Source of the DNA: Lysobacter_K koreensis
GTDB lineage: Bacteria > Pseudomonadota > Gammaproteobacteria > Xanthomonadales > Xanthomonadaceae
Direction of reading: 5' to 3'
NCBI RefSeq assembly: GCF_042677045.1
Contig: NZ_JBHTIH010000003.1
Span: 186,001-250,000, forward strand
DNA length: 64,000 nucleotides
Position 1 is the first letter of the stretch. Each line of letters begins with the position of its first letter. The notes beneath the pieces were generated by a model. It ran no database searches, was not told the DNA's origin, and was given only the letters and a program-made list of their open reading frames with translations. Of this stretch, positions 33,565 through 41,488 are shown in pieces. The position numbers and the translations under genes are program-made.

Positions 33565-34218
33565 ATGAAATCCCTGCTGATCCCCATCGCCGTCGCGTTC
33601 GCCTTGGCTGGCGCGCCTGCCGAAGCCAGCCCGCCGCCCGCGCACGGCCATGCCGTCGCCGCGGCGCCCGCCGCCACGCCGAAGGCGCCGAAACTGCAGG
33701 CCGACCTGCGCGCGCTCTGGCACGGCCACGTCGTGCAGACGCGCGCCTACGCGCTCGCGGTGCACGCCAACAAGCCGACCGCCGCGAGCCAGGCCGCCGC
33801 CGGCGTGGTCGCCAATGCCAAGGCCCTGTCCGCCGCGGTCGCCAGCTTCTACGGGCCGGCCGCCGGCACCCGGATGCTGGAGCTGCTCGCTGGCCACTGG
33901 GGCGGGGTCAAGGCGCTCACCGACGCGCAACGCAAGGCCGACACCGCCGGCGTGCAGCAGGCGACGGCCGGCCTGGTCGCCAACGCCGGGCAGATCGCGA
34001 CGTTCCTCGCCGGTGCCAACCCACACCTGCCCGAAGACGCGGTGCGCGGCCTGCTGGTGGCGCACGGCGCGCACCACGCCGCGCAGGTCCAGCAGCTCAT
34101 GGCCGGCGACACCGCCGGCGAAGCGAAGACCTGGAAGGCGATGCAGGCGCACATGGACGTGATCGCCGATGCGCTGGCCGGCGCAATCGCCAGGCAATTC
34201 CCCGCCAAGGTGGGCTGA
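33565..34218 (+). CDS. Secreted helical-bundle protein paired with SufR-like regulator
   Basis: 217 residues, ATG 33565. The signal peptide (about 1-22, LLIPIAVAFALAGAPAEA) is followed by a His/Ala/Pro spacer and a helical domain from about 48: LRALWHGHVVQTRAYALAVHA, AAVASFYGPAAGTRMLELL, ATFLAGANPHLPEDAVRGLL and HHAAQVQQLMAG. This pattern (WxxHVxxTR ... FYG ... L..HW ... NP) matches a four-helix family of uncharacterised proteins well known in Firmicutes, where it is sometimes misnamed acetylglutamate kinase; this is from memory. It is rich in His, so metal or haem binding is possible. It forms an operon with the regulator 6 bp downstream. Confidence 0.72.
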   Translation: MKSLLIPIAVAFALAGAPAEASPPPAHGHAVAAAPAATPKAPKLQADLRALWHGHVVQTRAYALAVHANKPTAASQAAAGVVANAKALSAAVASFYGPAAGTRMLELLAGHWGGVKALTDAQRKADTAGVQQATAGLVANAGQIATFLAGANPHLPEDAVRGLLVAHGAHHAAQVQQLMAGDTAGEAKTWKAMQAHMDVIADALAGAIARQFPAKVG

Positions 34219-34224
34219 CCGGCC

Positions 34225-34887
34225 ATGAGCGGGCTGCGCCAGTTCGGATCGACCCAGAAGAAGCTCATGCGCGAGCTGCTGCAGGCGCCGCAAGGGGCCA
34301 CGGTCGAAACCCTGTGCGCGGCCCTGCGCATCACCCACAACGCGGTGCGGCAGCACCTCACCGCGTTGATCGGCGCCGGCGCGGTCACCCACGGCACCGC
34401 GCGCGCCAGCGGCGGCCGCCCGCAGGCGCGCTACCTGCTGACGCCGAGCGGGCGCGACCTGTTCCCGCGCAACTACGACCTGATCGCAGCCAAGGTGCTC
34501 GAGCGCCTGTACGCCAACCTTGGCCCCGCGCAGGTGCGCACGATGCTGCTCGAAATGGGGCGCGAGCTGGGCGCGGCCGCCGCCGGCGTGAGCAGCGCGC
34601 AGGACGACGACGTGGCCAGCGCACTGGCGGCGCAACTGGACGCACTGGGCTACGAGGCGCAGACCGCGCGCCACGATGGCGAGCTGCAGGTCGAGGCGTT
34701 CAACTGCGTGTTCCACTCGCTCGCGCAGGCACATCCGGAGGTCTGCCAGTTCGACCTGGCCTTCATGGAAGCGGCCAGCGGCCGCCCGATCGAGCACCTG
34801 GAATGCCTGGTGCGCGGCGGTCGCGCCTGCCGCTTCCGGATCGGCAGCCCGCCGGGCAAGGACGGCGATCCGCCCGCCGGGGCCTGA
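34225..34887 (+). CDS. SufR-like winged-helix regulator with altered cysteine set
   Basis: 220-residue DNA-binding protein. The N-terminal winged helix (about 10-75) reads KKLMRELLQAPQGATVETL and ITHNAVRQHLTALIGAGAV, with a wing GRPQARYLLT. The C-terminal part has C161-x12-C174 (NCVFHSLAQAHPEVCQFDL), the same spacing as the first two [4Fe-4S] ligands of SufR. The third SufR cysteine position is Pro here; cysteines at 194 and 202 (LECLVRGGRAC) may replace it. It probably senses iron-sulphur status or redox and represses its own operon through the palindrome at 33488-33507; this is inference. Confidence 0.8.
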   Translation: MSGLRQFGSTQKKLMRELLQAPQGATVETLCAALRITHNAVRQHLTALIGAGAVTHGTARASGGRPQARYLLTPSGRDLFPRNYDLIAAKVLERLYANLGPAQVRTMLLEMGRELGAAAAGVSSAQDDDVASALAAQLDALGYEAQTARHDGELQVEAFNCVFHSLAQAHPEVCQFDLAFMEAASGRPIEHLECLVRGGRACRFRIGSPPGKDGDPPAGA

Positions 34888-34996
34888 TCGATTCGTGCCG
34901 GGAACGGGCGGCGCTTTCGTCCACCGGACGCCGCCGGAACGGGTGTCTCCGGCGCTGGCCAAACGCCCGCTGAGCGCCGGTTCCCGTGTGCGCCGG

Positions 34997-35030
34997 ATTC
35001 GAAATCGATTCACCCGCGCAGTCGCATCGT
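34997..35030 (+). promoter_or_regulatory. Direct-repeat activator site plus -10 hexamer
   Basis: ATTCG (34997-35001) and ATTCA (35008-35012) lie 11 bp apart, followed after 12 nt by CATCGT (35025-35030). The same layout precedes three other secreted-protein genes (35685, 36398, 40297). This is the class II arrangement of OmpR/PhoP-type activators, with the site standing in for a -35 box. Confidence 0.55.
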
Positions 35031-35089
35031 CACGGCATGCCCCGCGTGGTGCGGGGCCATGTTCGGAGAGATTCTCCGGGAGAGAAACC

Positions 35090-35533
35090 ATGGACACTGT
35101 GACCCGTTGGCTCGCGCCTGCCGTGATGGCCACCGGCCTGGGCTTGGCGACGTTGGTGCCGCTACCGGCGCGCGCCGAGAGCGGCGACGACCTGGTACGC
35201 GTGCTGGTCGACGTCGCCGACGTGGTGTTGCGCGGCGGCACGCCGTACTACCGCTACGGCGACTACGGCTACGACGATCGCCTGATCGTGTCGCGCGACC
35301 GCTACGGCCGCCCGCTGTATTACCGCCAGGTGCCGCGCGGCTACCAATACGACCACCGTTACGACCATCGCTACACGTCGCGCCAGCGCCAGGTGACGTG
35401 CAACTCGCACGGCCGCTGCAAGGTCACTTACTACGACCCGCGCTACGACCGCCACCGCTATCGCTACGACCGGCGTTACGACGACCGCTACTACGGCTAC
35501 TACGACGACCGACGCTGGCGCGACGACGATTGA
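35090..35533 (+). CDS. Secreted Tyr/Arg/Asp-rich protein (paralogue 1)
   Basis: 147 residues, ATG 35090 after GGGAGAGAAACC. The signal peptide is about 1-29 (WLAPAVMATGLGLATLVPLP then ARA). A short conserved helix (LVRVLVDVADVVLRGGTPYY) is followed by DRLIVSRDRYGRPLYYRQVPRG. A Cys pair (VTCNSHGRCKV) leads to a tail of Tyr/Arg/Asp dipeptides ending RRWRDDD. It is 50-60% alike to the next gene, so this is a tandem duplication. Role unknown; the composition suggests envelope or polyanion binding. A weak hairpin follows (35551-35570). The 200-bp upstream gap holds the direct-repeat site. Confidence 0.78.
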   Translation: MDTVTRWLAPAVMATGLGLATLVPLPARAESGDDLVRVLVDVADVVLRGGTPYYRYGDYGYDDRLIVSRDRYGRPLYYRQVPRGYQYDHRYDHRYTSRQRQVTCNSHGRCKVTYYDPRYDRHRYRYDRRYDDRYYGYYDDRRWRDDD

Positions 35534-35684
35534 TCGCCGCGGGCGGTCCGGCATCGGCTGGCGCCGATGCGACTGTCGTCTCCGTGCCGCGGGCGGAGAC
35601 GGCAGCGCGGTGCTGGCGTGGGGCGGCGGCTCGCGAATGCCGATCCCCAACGCCAGTTAAGCGCATTCAGGCAAACCCCGATTC

Positions 35685-35718
35685 GTTAGAAAAAGGTTCA
35701 CGCTCGCGCCGGCATCGT
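35685..35718 (+). promoter_or_regulatory. Direct-repeat activator site plus -10 hexamer
   Basis: GTTAG (35685-35689) and GTTCA (35696-35700), 11 bp apart, then 12 nt and CATCGT (35713-35718), the same hexamer and spacing as upstream of paralogue 1. Confidence 0.55.
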
Positions 35719-35763
35719 CAATCCCGTGCCCACCGCTGCGTGGGTTTATCGAAGGAGAGCTTC

Positions 35764-36231
35764 ATGACCATGCTGTCCCGCTGGCTTGCCCCCGCTGTCC
35801 TTGCTGCCGGCCTTGGCGTGGCCGGCCTGGCCCCGGCTCCCGCGCAGGCGCAGAGCAACGATCTGGCCCGGGTGATCGTCGACGTCGCCGACGTGATGAT
35901 CCGTGGTGGCGTGCCGTACTACCGCCACGGCAACTACGACCACGACGACCGCCTGATCGTCGTGCGCGACCGGTATGGCCGCCCGACCTACTACCGCAAC
36001 GCGCCGCGCGGCCGTGCCTACGGTTACCACGGCAACGCGCCGGGCCACCGCGACATGAAGTGCAACAAGCATGGCAAGTGCAAGGTCCAGTACTACGACC
36101 CGCGCTATGACCGCAGCCGCTACGACCACCGTTACGACAACCGCTACTACAGCTACGACCGTCGCCACGATCGCGATGACCGCGACGATGACCGCCGCTG
36201 GGACCGTCGCCGCGACCGCGACGACGATTGA
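35764..36231 (+). CDS. Secreted Tyr/Arg/Asp-rich protein (paralogue 2)
   Basis: 155 residues, ATG 35764 with GAAGGAGAG upstream. It has the same plan as paralogue 1: signal peptide (WLAPAVLAAGLGVAGLAPAP, AQA), helix LARVIVDVADVMIRGGVPYY, DRLIVVRDRYGRPTYYRNAPRG, Cys pair MKCNKHGKCKVQYYDPRYD, and an Arg/Asp/Tyr tail ending DRDDD. The longer tail shows repeat expansion of RDDRD units. It ends in a strong terminator. Confidence 0.8.
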   Translation: MTMLSRWLAPAVLAAGLGVAGLAPAPAQAQSNDLARVIVDVADVMIRGGVPYYRHGNYDHDDRLIVVRDRYGRPTYYRNAPRGRAYGYHGNAPGHRDMKCNKHGKCKVQYYDPRYDRSRYDHRYDNRYYSYDRRHDRDDRDDDRRWDRRRDRDDD

Positions 36232-36278
36232 TGGTTGCGGGCCGGCGCTGCTGGATCGGGCCGGCCCTGGACACACGC

Positions 36279-36311
36279 GACGGCACCGCATTGCGGTGCC
36301 GTCGTCGTTTT
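36279..36311 (+). terminator. Intrinsic terminator after paralogue 2
   Basis: 11-bp perfect stem GACGGCACCGC (36279-36289) / GCGGTGCCGTC (36293-36303), 3-nt loop, then GTCGTTTT. Confidence 0.8.
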
Positions 36312-36397
36312 CGGCAACCGGCGGCGGCGCCGGGACCATCACGTCGCCGTGACCGGCCGCAACGCGAGATAACGCTTCCTCGCGACATCCGCGACGC

Positions 36398-36431
36398 ATT
36401 GCGTCCGGGTTCACCTGCGAGCAACGACCCT
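36398..36431 (+). promoter_or_regulatory. Direct-repeat activator site plus -10 hexamer
   Basis: ATTGC (36398-36402) and GTTCA (36409-36413), 11 bp apart, then 12 nt and GACCCT (36426-36431), which keeps the A2 and T6 most important for -10 function. This is the weakest of the four copies. Confidence 0.4.
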
Positions 36432-36513
36432 GCGTGCCAGACCGGGCAGCCCATCCGCAGCCCGCACCGGCCACCATCAATCCCCGGCTGCCATCAAAAC
36501 AAAGGAACGCGCC

Positions 36514-37191
36514 ATGTCCTCGAGAATCCAGTCCACGCTGCTCGCCATCGCCACGTTGTTCGCCGGCTTCACCGGAACCGCAATGGCGCAGGACTATCGC
36601 TACGGCTGGGATCCGCGCAGCGGCGACGTCTGGGTCGACGACCGCCTGTCCGACGTCAACCGCTATGGCAGCCGCTACCGCGAGCCGTTCATCGACGAGA
36701 TCGTGCGCTACCACGGCGCGCCGCGTGATCTGGTCAGCGAGTTGCTGGTGCAGCGCCGCTGGGCGCCGGGCGACGTTTACTACGCCTGCGCGATCGCCTC
36801 GATCATCGGCCGCCCGTGCCGCACCGTGGTCGACGAGTGGGACCGCGACCACGGCCAGGGCTGGGGCAACGTCGCCCAGCGGCTGGGGATCAAGCCCGGG
36901 TCGGCCGAGTTCCACCGCCTCAAGCGCGGTTTCGTGCCGACCTACGACCGCTGGGCGCGGCCGATCACCCTGGATGACGACCTGCGTCGCCACTACCCCA
37001 ACCGCGACAAGGGCGCGTCGTCGATGAAGGCATCCGGCAAGGCCAAGGCGGGCAGTGGCCACGGTGCGGCCGGCAAGCGCCACGATGCCGCTCCCGCGGC
37101 CAAGGCCGACGCCGCCGGCAAGGGCAAGGCCGACGCAAAGGGCAACGGCAACAAGGGCAACGGCAAGGGCAAGGGCGGCGGCAAGGATTAA
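36514..37191 (+). CDS. Secreted protein with basic Gly/Lys-rich tail
   Basis: 225 residues, ATG 36514 after AAAGGAACGC. The signal peptide is about 1-25 (LLAIATLFAGFTGTAMAQ). The globular part (about 26-160) has YRYGWDPRSGDVWVDDRL, IDEIVRYHGAPRDLVSELL and a motif YYACAIASIIGRPCRTVVDEW with two Cys, then LKRGFVPTYDRWARPI. The tail (about 170-225) is Lys/Ala/Gly repeats (GNGNKGNGKGKGGGKD). Not named; probably periplasmic and nucleic-acid or wall binding. It is followed 9 bp later by the GFA gene. Confidence 0.75.
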   Translation: MSSRIQSTLLAIATLFAGFTGTAMAQDYRYGWDPRSGDVWVDDRLSDVNRYGSRYREPFIDEIVRYHGAPRDLVSELLVQRRWAPGDVYYACAIASIIGRPCRTVVDEWDRDHGQGWGNVAQRLGIKPGSAEFHRLKRGFVPTYDRWARPITLDDDLRRHYPNRDKGASSMKASGKAKAGSGHGAAGKRHDAAPAAKADAAGKGKADAKGNGNKGNGKGKGGGKD

Positions 37192-37200
37192 GCTGCGCGG

Positions 37201-37626
37201 ATGAGTTCAGCCGCGATCCGCCCCTCAGTAACCGTTCCGCTGGTCACGCACCGCGGCGGCTGCCATTGCCGCCGCGTGCGTTTCGAGGTCGACGCCCCCG
37301 CCGACCTCGAGGTGCTCGACTGCAACTGCTCGATCTGCCGCATGACGGGCTTCCTGCACCTGATCGTGCCGGCGTCGCGCTTCCGGCTGATGTCCGGGGG
37401 CGGCGAGCTGGCCGACTACACGTTCAACACCGGCGCCGCGCACCACCTGTTCTGTCGCCACTGCGGCATCAAGAGCTTCTACGTGCCGCGCAGCCACCCC
37501 GACGGCTTTGACGTCAACGCGCGCTGCCTCGACGACGGCAGCGTGGCCTCGCTGCAGGTCAGCGCGTTCGACGACAACGACCGCGAGGCCGCGACCGCGG
37601 CGCTTGCGCACCTGTCGCGCGAGTGA
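37201..37626 (+). CDS. GFA/CENP-V family zinc protein
   Basis: 141 residues with the GFA zinc-ligand pattern: GGCHCRRVRF (about 20-29), CNCSICRMTG (about 47-56) and FCRHCGIKSFY (about 88-98). The family includes glutathione-dependent formaldehyde-activating enzymes, although most members are of unproved function. Cytosolic, ATG 37201. Confidence 0.9.
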   Translation: MSSAAIRPSVTVPLVTHRGGCHCRRVRFEVDAPADLEVLDCNCSICRMTGFLHLIVPASRFRLMSGGGELADYTFNTGAAHHLFCRHCGIKSFYVPRSHPDGFDVNARCLDDGSVASLQVSAFDDNDREAATAALAHLSRE

Positions 37627-37684
37627 TCTGCCGGGTCGGAACTGGCCGATCGAACCCTTAGCGGTCGCGGCCTAGAATGGCGGC

Positions 37685-38194
37685 ATGACCAGGCCCGACA
37701 CGCCCGCTACCGCCGCGATCCGCATCGTCGATTTCGCGCCGCGCTGGCGCGAGGACTTCGCGCGCCTCAACGTCGCCTGGCTCGAGCGCTGGTTCGTGGT
37801 CGAACCGATCGACCGCGAGGTGCTGTCCGACCCGGAGACCCACCTGCTCGCCGACGGCGGCCGGGTGCTGTTCGCCATCGACGGCGACGAGCGCGCGGTC
37901 GGCACCGTGGCGCTCAAGCACGAGGGCGGCGGCGTGTACGAACTCACCAAGATGGCGGTCGCCGAAGAGTGTCGCGGCGCCGGCATCGGCCGCTTGCTGA
38001 TGGCCGGCGCGCTCGACGCGTACCGCGCCGCCGGCGGCCGCGAGTTGTTCCTTGAATCCAGCACCAAGCTCGCGCCGGCGCTGGCGCTGTACGAGAGCGT
38101 CGGCTTCCGCCACCACCGCGCGCCGCGTCCGGGCTCGCACTACGCGCGCGCCGACGTCTACATGGTCTGGGAGCCGCCGGACGCTCCGCGCTGA
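37685..38194 (+). CDS. GNAT-family N-acetyltransferase
   Basis: 169 residues with the GNAT acetyl-CoA site KMAVAEECRGAGIGRLLM (about 79-96), a preceding strand GTVALKHEGGGVYEL and the final ESVGFRHHRA. Substrate unknown. ATG 37685 is preceded by TAGAAT (37673-37678) and six bases, so it is probably a leaderless mRNA. Confidence 0.9.
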   Translation: MTRPDTPATAAIRIVDFAPRWREDFARLNVAWLERWFVVEPIDREVLSDPETHLLADGGRVLFAIDGDERAVGTVALKHEGGGVYELTKMAVAEECRGAGIGRLLMAGALDAYRAAGGRELFLESSTKLAPALALYESVGFRHHRAPRPGSHYARADVYMVWEPPDAPR

Positions 38195-38246
38195 GGCGAG
38201 CACCCCGGGTTCGGCGTGCGCTGTCGCTCAGCGGCGGCCCCGTACA

Positions 38247-39302
38247 ATGCGCGCCGTGAACGCCGCGTCCGCCATTCCGCCCGAGCAACTGCGCCTGTCC
38301 GTCGCCCCGATGATGGACTGGACCGACACCCAGTGCCGCGTGTTCCACCGGCTGCTGGCGCCGCACGCACGGCTGTACACCGAGATGGTCCACGCCAACG
38401 CGGTGATCCATGGCGACCGCTCGCACTTGCTGGCGCTGGACCCGGTCGAGCATCCGGTCGCGTTGCAACTGGGTGGCAGCGAGCCGGCACTGCTCGCGCA
38501 GGCCGCAAGGATCGGTGCCGAACACGGCTTCGACGAGATCAACCTCAACTGCGGCTGCCCGTCCGACCGCGTGCAGGCCGGCCGCTTCGGCGCCTGCCTG
38601 ATGCGCGAGCCGGCGCTGGTCGCCGACTCGGTCGCGGCGATGATCGATGCGTGCAACGTGCCGGTCACGGTGAAATGCCGGCTCGGCGTCGACGACGACG
38701 AGCACTACGAAGTGTTCCGCGCCTTCATCGACCGCATCGCCGACGCCGGTTGCCGGATGTTCGTGGTCCATGCGCGCAACGCCTGGCTCAAGGGCCTGTC
38801 GCCGAAGGAGAACCGCGAGATCCCGCCGCTGCGCTACGAATGGGCCTACCAGCTCAAGCGCGAGCGCCCGGACCTGGCAATCATCGTCAATGGCGGCATC
38901 GCCACCCTCGACGACGCGACCGAACACCTGCAGCACGCCGATGGCGCGATGCTCGGCCGCGCCGCGTACCACGACCCCTACCTGCTGCACCGGCTGGATG
39001 TCGCCTGGTTCGGTGGCGAGCTGCAAACGCGCTCGCAATTGCTGCGTGCGTTGCGCCCGCACGTCGAGGTGCAGCTCGCGCGCGGGGTCTACCTCAAGCA
39101 CATCAGCCGTCACCTGCTCGGTCTGTTCGGCGGCCAGCGTGGCGGCCGCGCGTTCCGCCAGGTCCTCAGCGAGGGCGCGCACAAGCCCGGTGCCGACTGG
39201 TCGCTGGTCGAGCAGGCGCTCGCGGTGACCGAAGCGTTTTCGGAAGTTCCCTCCAGCGCACGGGCCGACGCCGCCCTTCGACTTTGCTCAGGACAGGCAT
39301 GA
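38247..39302 (+). CDS. dusA: tRNA-dihydrouridine synthase A
   Basis: 351 residues from ATG 38247; reduces uridines in the tRNA D-loop with FMN. The TIM-barrel core (about 15-320) has LSVAPMMDWTD, VHANAVIHGD, LQLGGSEP, EINLNCGCPSDRVQAGRFGACLM (the catalytic Cys is in GAC), VKCRLGVDD, VHARNAWLKGLSPKENR and IVNGGI. The ATG overlaps a TACAAT hexamer (38243-38248); GTG at 38256, 7 nt after it, may be the true leaderless start. The C-terminus (ADAALRLCSGQA) is encoded by an interspersed-repeat-like sequence. TGA overlaps the next ATG. Confidence 0.93.
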   Translation: MRAVNAASAIPPEQLRLSVAPMMDWTDTQCRVFHRLLAPHARLYTEMVHANAVIHGDRSHLLALDPVEHPVALQLGGSEPALLAQAARIGAEHGFDEINLNCGCPSDRVQAGRFGACLMREPALVADSVAAMIDACNVPVTVKCRLGVDDDEHYEVFRAFIDRIADAGCRMFVVHARNAWLKGLSPKENREIPPLRYEWAYQLKRERPDLAIIVNGGIATLDDATEHLQHADGAMLGRAAYHDPYLLHRLDVAWFGGELQTRSQLLRALRPHVEVQLARGVYLKHISRHLLGLFGGQRGGRAFRQVLSEGAHKPGADWSLVEQALAVTEAFSEVPSSARADAALRLCSGQA

Positions 39303-40210
39303 TCACCCGCGACACCCACGCCTTCCTCGACTTCGCCCACGCGACCGCGCCGGATTTCGGCCCGGCCACCGCGCGCGCCGCGTTCCTGGTCGCGCCCGAC
39401 GGTTTCGCGCTGGCCGAGCAGTCCGCAGCCGACAACCGCTACATGGCCGACGCCGCCGCGTTCGATGCCAGTCGCGCCTCGGCGCAGCACCGCGAGCTGC
39501 AGCGCGCGTTGTCGCAGGTGCTGCCGACCGTGTGTTTCGCCGGCGATCCGCTCACGCCCGACGCGCTGTTCCCCAACAACGTGTTCGCAACCGCCGCCGG
39601 ACGCTACGTGGTTGGCCGCATGCGCCACCCGGTGCGCCAGCGCGAGGCGACCCGCGCCGACATCCGCAACTTCTTCGGCGGCGTGCTCGACTACGCCGAG
39701 ATCGACCTGTCGACCCAGCCGCACCCGTGCGAACTGACCGGCGCGCTGGTGATCGACCGCGCCCGCGGGCTCGGCTTCGCCGGCCTGTCCGAGCGCTGCG
39801 ACGAGGCCGGCGCGCGGCTGATGCACGAGGCGCTGGGGCTGCGCGCGACGCTGCTGTTCGACCTCGCGCCGGGCGAGTACCACACCAACGTGGTGCTCGC
39901 GGTGCTCGCTGGTCGCGCCGCGCTGATCTGCCCGAACGGCTTTGCCGATCCGGCCGCGGTCGCCGCGATCGAAGCGCTGTACGCGCCGCACGCGCTGCTG
40001 CTGTCGCCTGACGAACACGCGGCGTTCGCCGGCAACGCGATCTCGCTGTCGGGCGACGCGGTGTGGATGAGCGCGCATGCCGGGCGCGCGCTTCGCGCCA
40101 GCAGCCGCGCCGCGCTGGCCGCGGCCGGATTCGAGCTCAGGACCGTGGAGCTGGACGCGATCGAGGCCGGTGGCGGCTCGCTGCGCTGCTGTGTCGGCGA
40201 GATCTATTGA
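39299..40210 (+). CDS. Amidinotransferase/deiminase-family protein (CtlX type)
   Basis: 303 residues of the guanidine-modifying (GME) superfamily, acting on a citrulline- or arginine-like substrate. Conserved parts are FPNNVFAT (about 83-90), GALVIDRARGLGFAGLSERCD, the active-site His in PGEYHTNVV, and the nucleophile Cys near the end in GGSLRCCVGEIY. Its ATG (39299) overlaps the dusA stop (ATGA), so it is translationally coupled. It may belong to arginine metabolism along with the arginase at 47379, but the link is not positional. Confidence 0.85.
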   Translation: MITRDTHAFLDFAHATAPDFGPATARAAFLVAPDGFALAEQSAADNRYMADAAAFDASRASAQHRELQRALSQVLPTVCFAGDPLTPDALFPNNVFATAAGRYVVGRMRHPVRQREATRADIRNFFGGVLDYAEIDLSTQPHPCELTGALVIDRARGLGFAGLSERCDEAGARLMHEALGLRATLLFDLAPGEYHTNVVLAVLAGRAALICPNGFADPAAVAAIEALYAPHALLLSPDEHAAFAGNAISLSGDAVWMSAHAGRALRASSRAALAAAGFELRTVELDAIEAGGGSLRCCVGEIY

Positions 40211-40296
40211 GCGCGGCCGGCCTGGTTCGCGCGGCGGGTTCGGTCCGAACTCCACACGCCGCCCGGGCTGAATGGCGGCCACCGTGTGAAGAAAAA

Positions 40297-40330
40297 GTTC
40301 AGACCGGATTCACTGCCTCGTTCCAAGAAT
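40297..40330 (+). promoter_or_regulatory. Direct-repeat activator site plus -10 hexamer, start of PepSY-phoPQ
   Basis: GTTCA (40297-40301) and ATTCA (40308-40312), 11 bp apart, then 12 nt and AAGAAT (40325-40330; 4/6 of TATAAT). Of the four copies this has the best -10. It lies before the cluster that encodes PhoP itself, consistent with autoregulation. Confidence 0.6.
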
Positions 40331-40376
40331 GGCGTCACACCGCATCCACCTCACTCCGCCTGAGCGCCGCCACGCC

Positions 40377-40757
40377 ATGTCCAGCTTCCGCCGTCTTGCC
40401 CCGCTGCTGCTGCTGACCGCCTTGACCGGCACGGCCGGCGGCGCGATGGCCCAGCACCTTGGCGGGCTGGCCGATCGCGCCGTCCAGGACCGCGGCGACC
40501 GCTCGGGTCGCGACCGCGGCCACGACCGCCGCGAGGACCACCGTGCCCTGTCCGACGCCGTGCGCCGGGTTGAGCGCGCCACCGGCGGCGAAGTGCTCAG
40601 CGCCGAGCGCGTGCCGTTCGACGGCCGCGACGTCAACCGCGTCAAGGTGGTCGACGCCAGCGGCCGGGTCCGCGTCTACATGGACGACCCGCAGACCCGC
40701 GCCCGTCGCGACGACGACCGCGGCCGTACACGCGGCGACGACGGCGACAGCGACTAA
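40377..40757 (+). CDS. PepSY-like secreted protein in the phoPQ cluster
   Basis: 126 residues, ATG 40377. The signal peptide is about 1-25 (LAPLLLLTALTGTAGGAMAQ). An Arg/Asp/His-rich stretch (about 34-55, DRGDRSGRDRGHDRRED) is followed by a short PepSY-like fold (LSDAVRRVERATGGEVLSAE, then VNRVKVVDASGRVRVYMDDP). PepSY partners often tune envelope-sensing kinases; here it precedes phoP by 47 bp. Confidence 0.8.
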   Translation: MSSFRRLAPLLLLTALTGTAGGAMAQHLGGLADRAVQDRGDRSGRDRGHDRREDHRALSDAVRRVERATGGEVLSAERVPFDGRDVNRVKVVDASGRVRVYMDDPQTRARRDDDRGRTRGDDGDSD

Positions 40758-40804
40758 GCTAGCTGAACGGCGGTCGCTGCGACCGCGCTGCCAATGGAGT
40801 GCAC

Positions 40805-41488
40805 ATGCGAATTCTGCTGGTCGAAGACGAGGCGCCGCTGCGCGAGACCCTCGCCGCGCGCCTGAAGCGCGAAGGTTTCGCCGTCGATGCCGCCCAGGAC
40901 GGCGAGGAAGGCCTGTACATGGGCCGCGAGGTGCCGTTCGACCTGGGCATCATCGACTTGGGCCTGCCGAAGATGTCCGGCATGGAACTGATCCAGGCGC
41001 TGCGCGCGGAAGGCAAGAAATTCCCGGTGCTGATCCTGACCGCGCGCTCGAGCTGGCAGGACAAGGTCGAGGGCCTCAAGCAGGGCGCCGACGATTATCT
41101 GGTCAAACCCTTCCACGTCGAGGAGCTGCTCGCGCGGCTCAACGCGCTGGTACGCCGCGCCGCGGGCTGGAGCAAGCCGACCCTGGAGTGCGGCCCGGTC
41201 ACGCTCGACCTGGCCGCGCAGACGGTCAGCATCGCCGGCACCAACGTCGACCTGACCAGCTACGAGTACAAGGTGCTCGAGTACCTGATGATGCATGCCG
41301 GCGAGCTGGTCTCGAAGGCCGACCTGACCGAGCACATCTACCAGCAGGACTTCGATCGCGACTCGAACGTGCTCGAGGTGTTCATCGGCCGGCTGCGCAA
41401 GAAGCTCGACCCCGATGGCGCGCTCAAGCCGATCGAGACCGTGCGCGGCCGCGGCTACCGGTTTGCGATCCCGCGCTCCGGGGAGTAA
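40805..41488 (+). CDS. phoP: Response regulator PhoP
   Basis: 227-residue OmpR-family regulator. Receiver domain 1-120, with acidic pocket LLVEDEA, phospho-acceptor D51 (GIIDLGLPKMSG), Thr in LTARSSW and Lys in LVKPFH. The winged-helix domain (about 130-225) has LTSYEYKVLEYLMMH, LVSKADLTEHIY and the typical PhoP loop QDFDRDSNVLEVFIGRLRKKL. It pairs with the kinase at 41753 and responds to cations, antimicrobial peptides or low pH in related bacteria. ATG 40805 preferred over GTG 40799. Confidence 0.93.
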   Translation: MRILLVEDEAPLRETLAARLKREGFAVDAAQDGEEGLYMGREVPFDLGIIDLGLPKMSGMELIQALRAEGKKFPVLILTARSSWQDKVEGLKQGADDYLVKPFHVEELLARLNALVRRAAGWSKPTLECGPVTLDLAAQTVSIAGTNVDLTSYEYKVLEYLMMHAGELVSKADLTEHIYQQDFDRDSNVLEVFIGRLRKKLDPDGALKPIETVRGRGYRFAIPRSGE

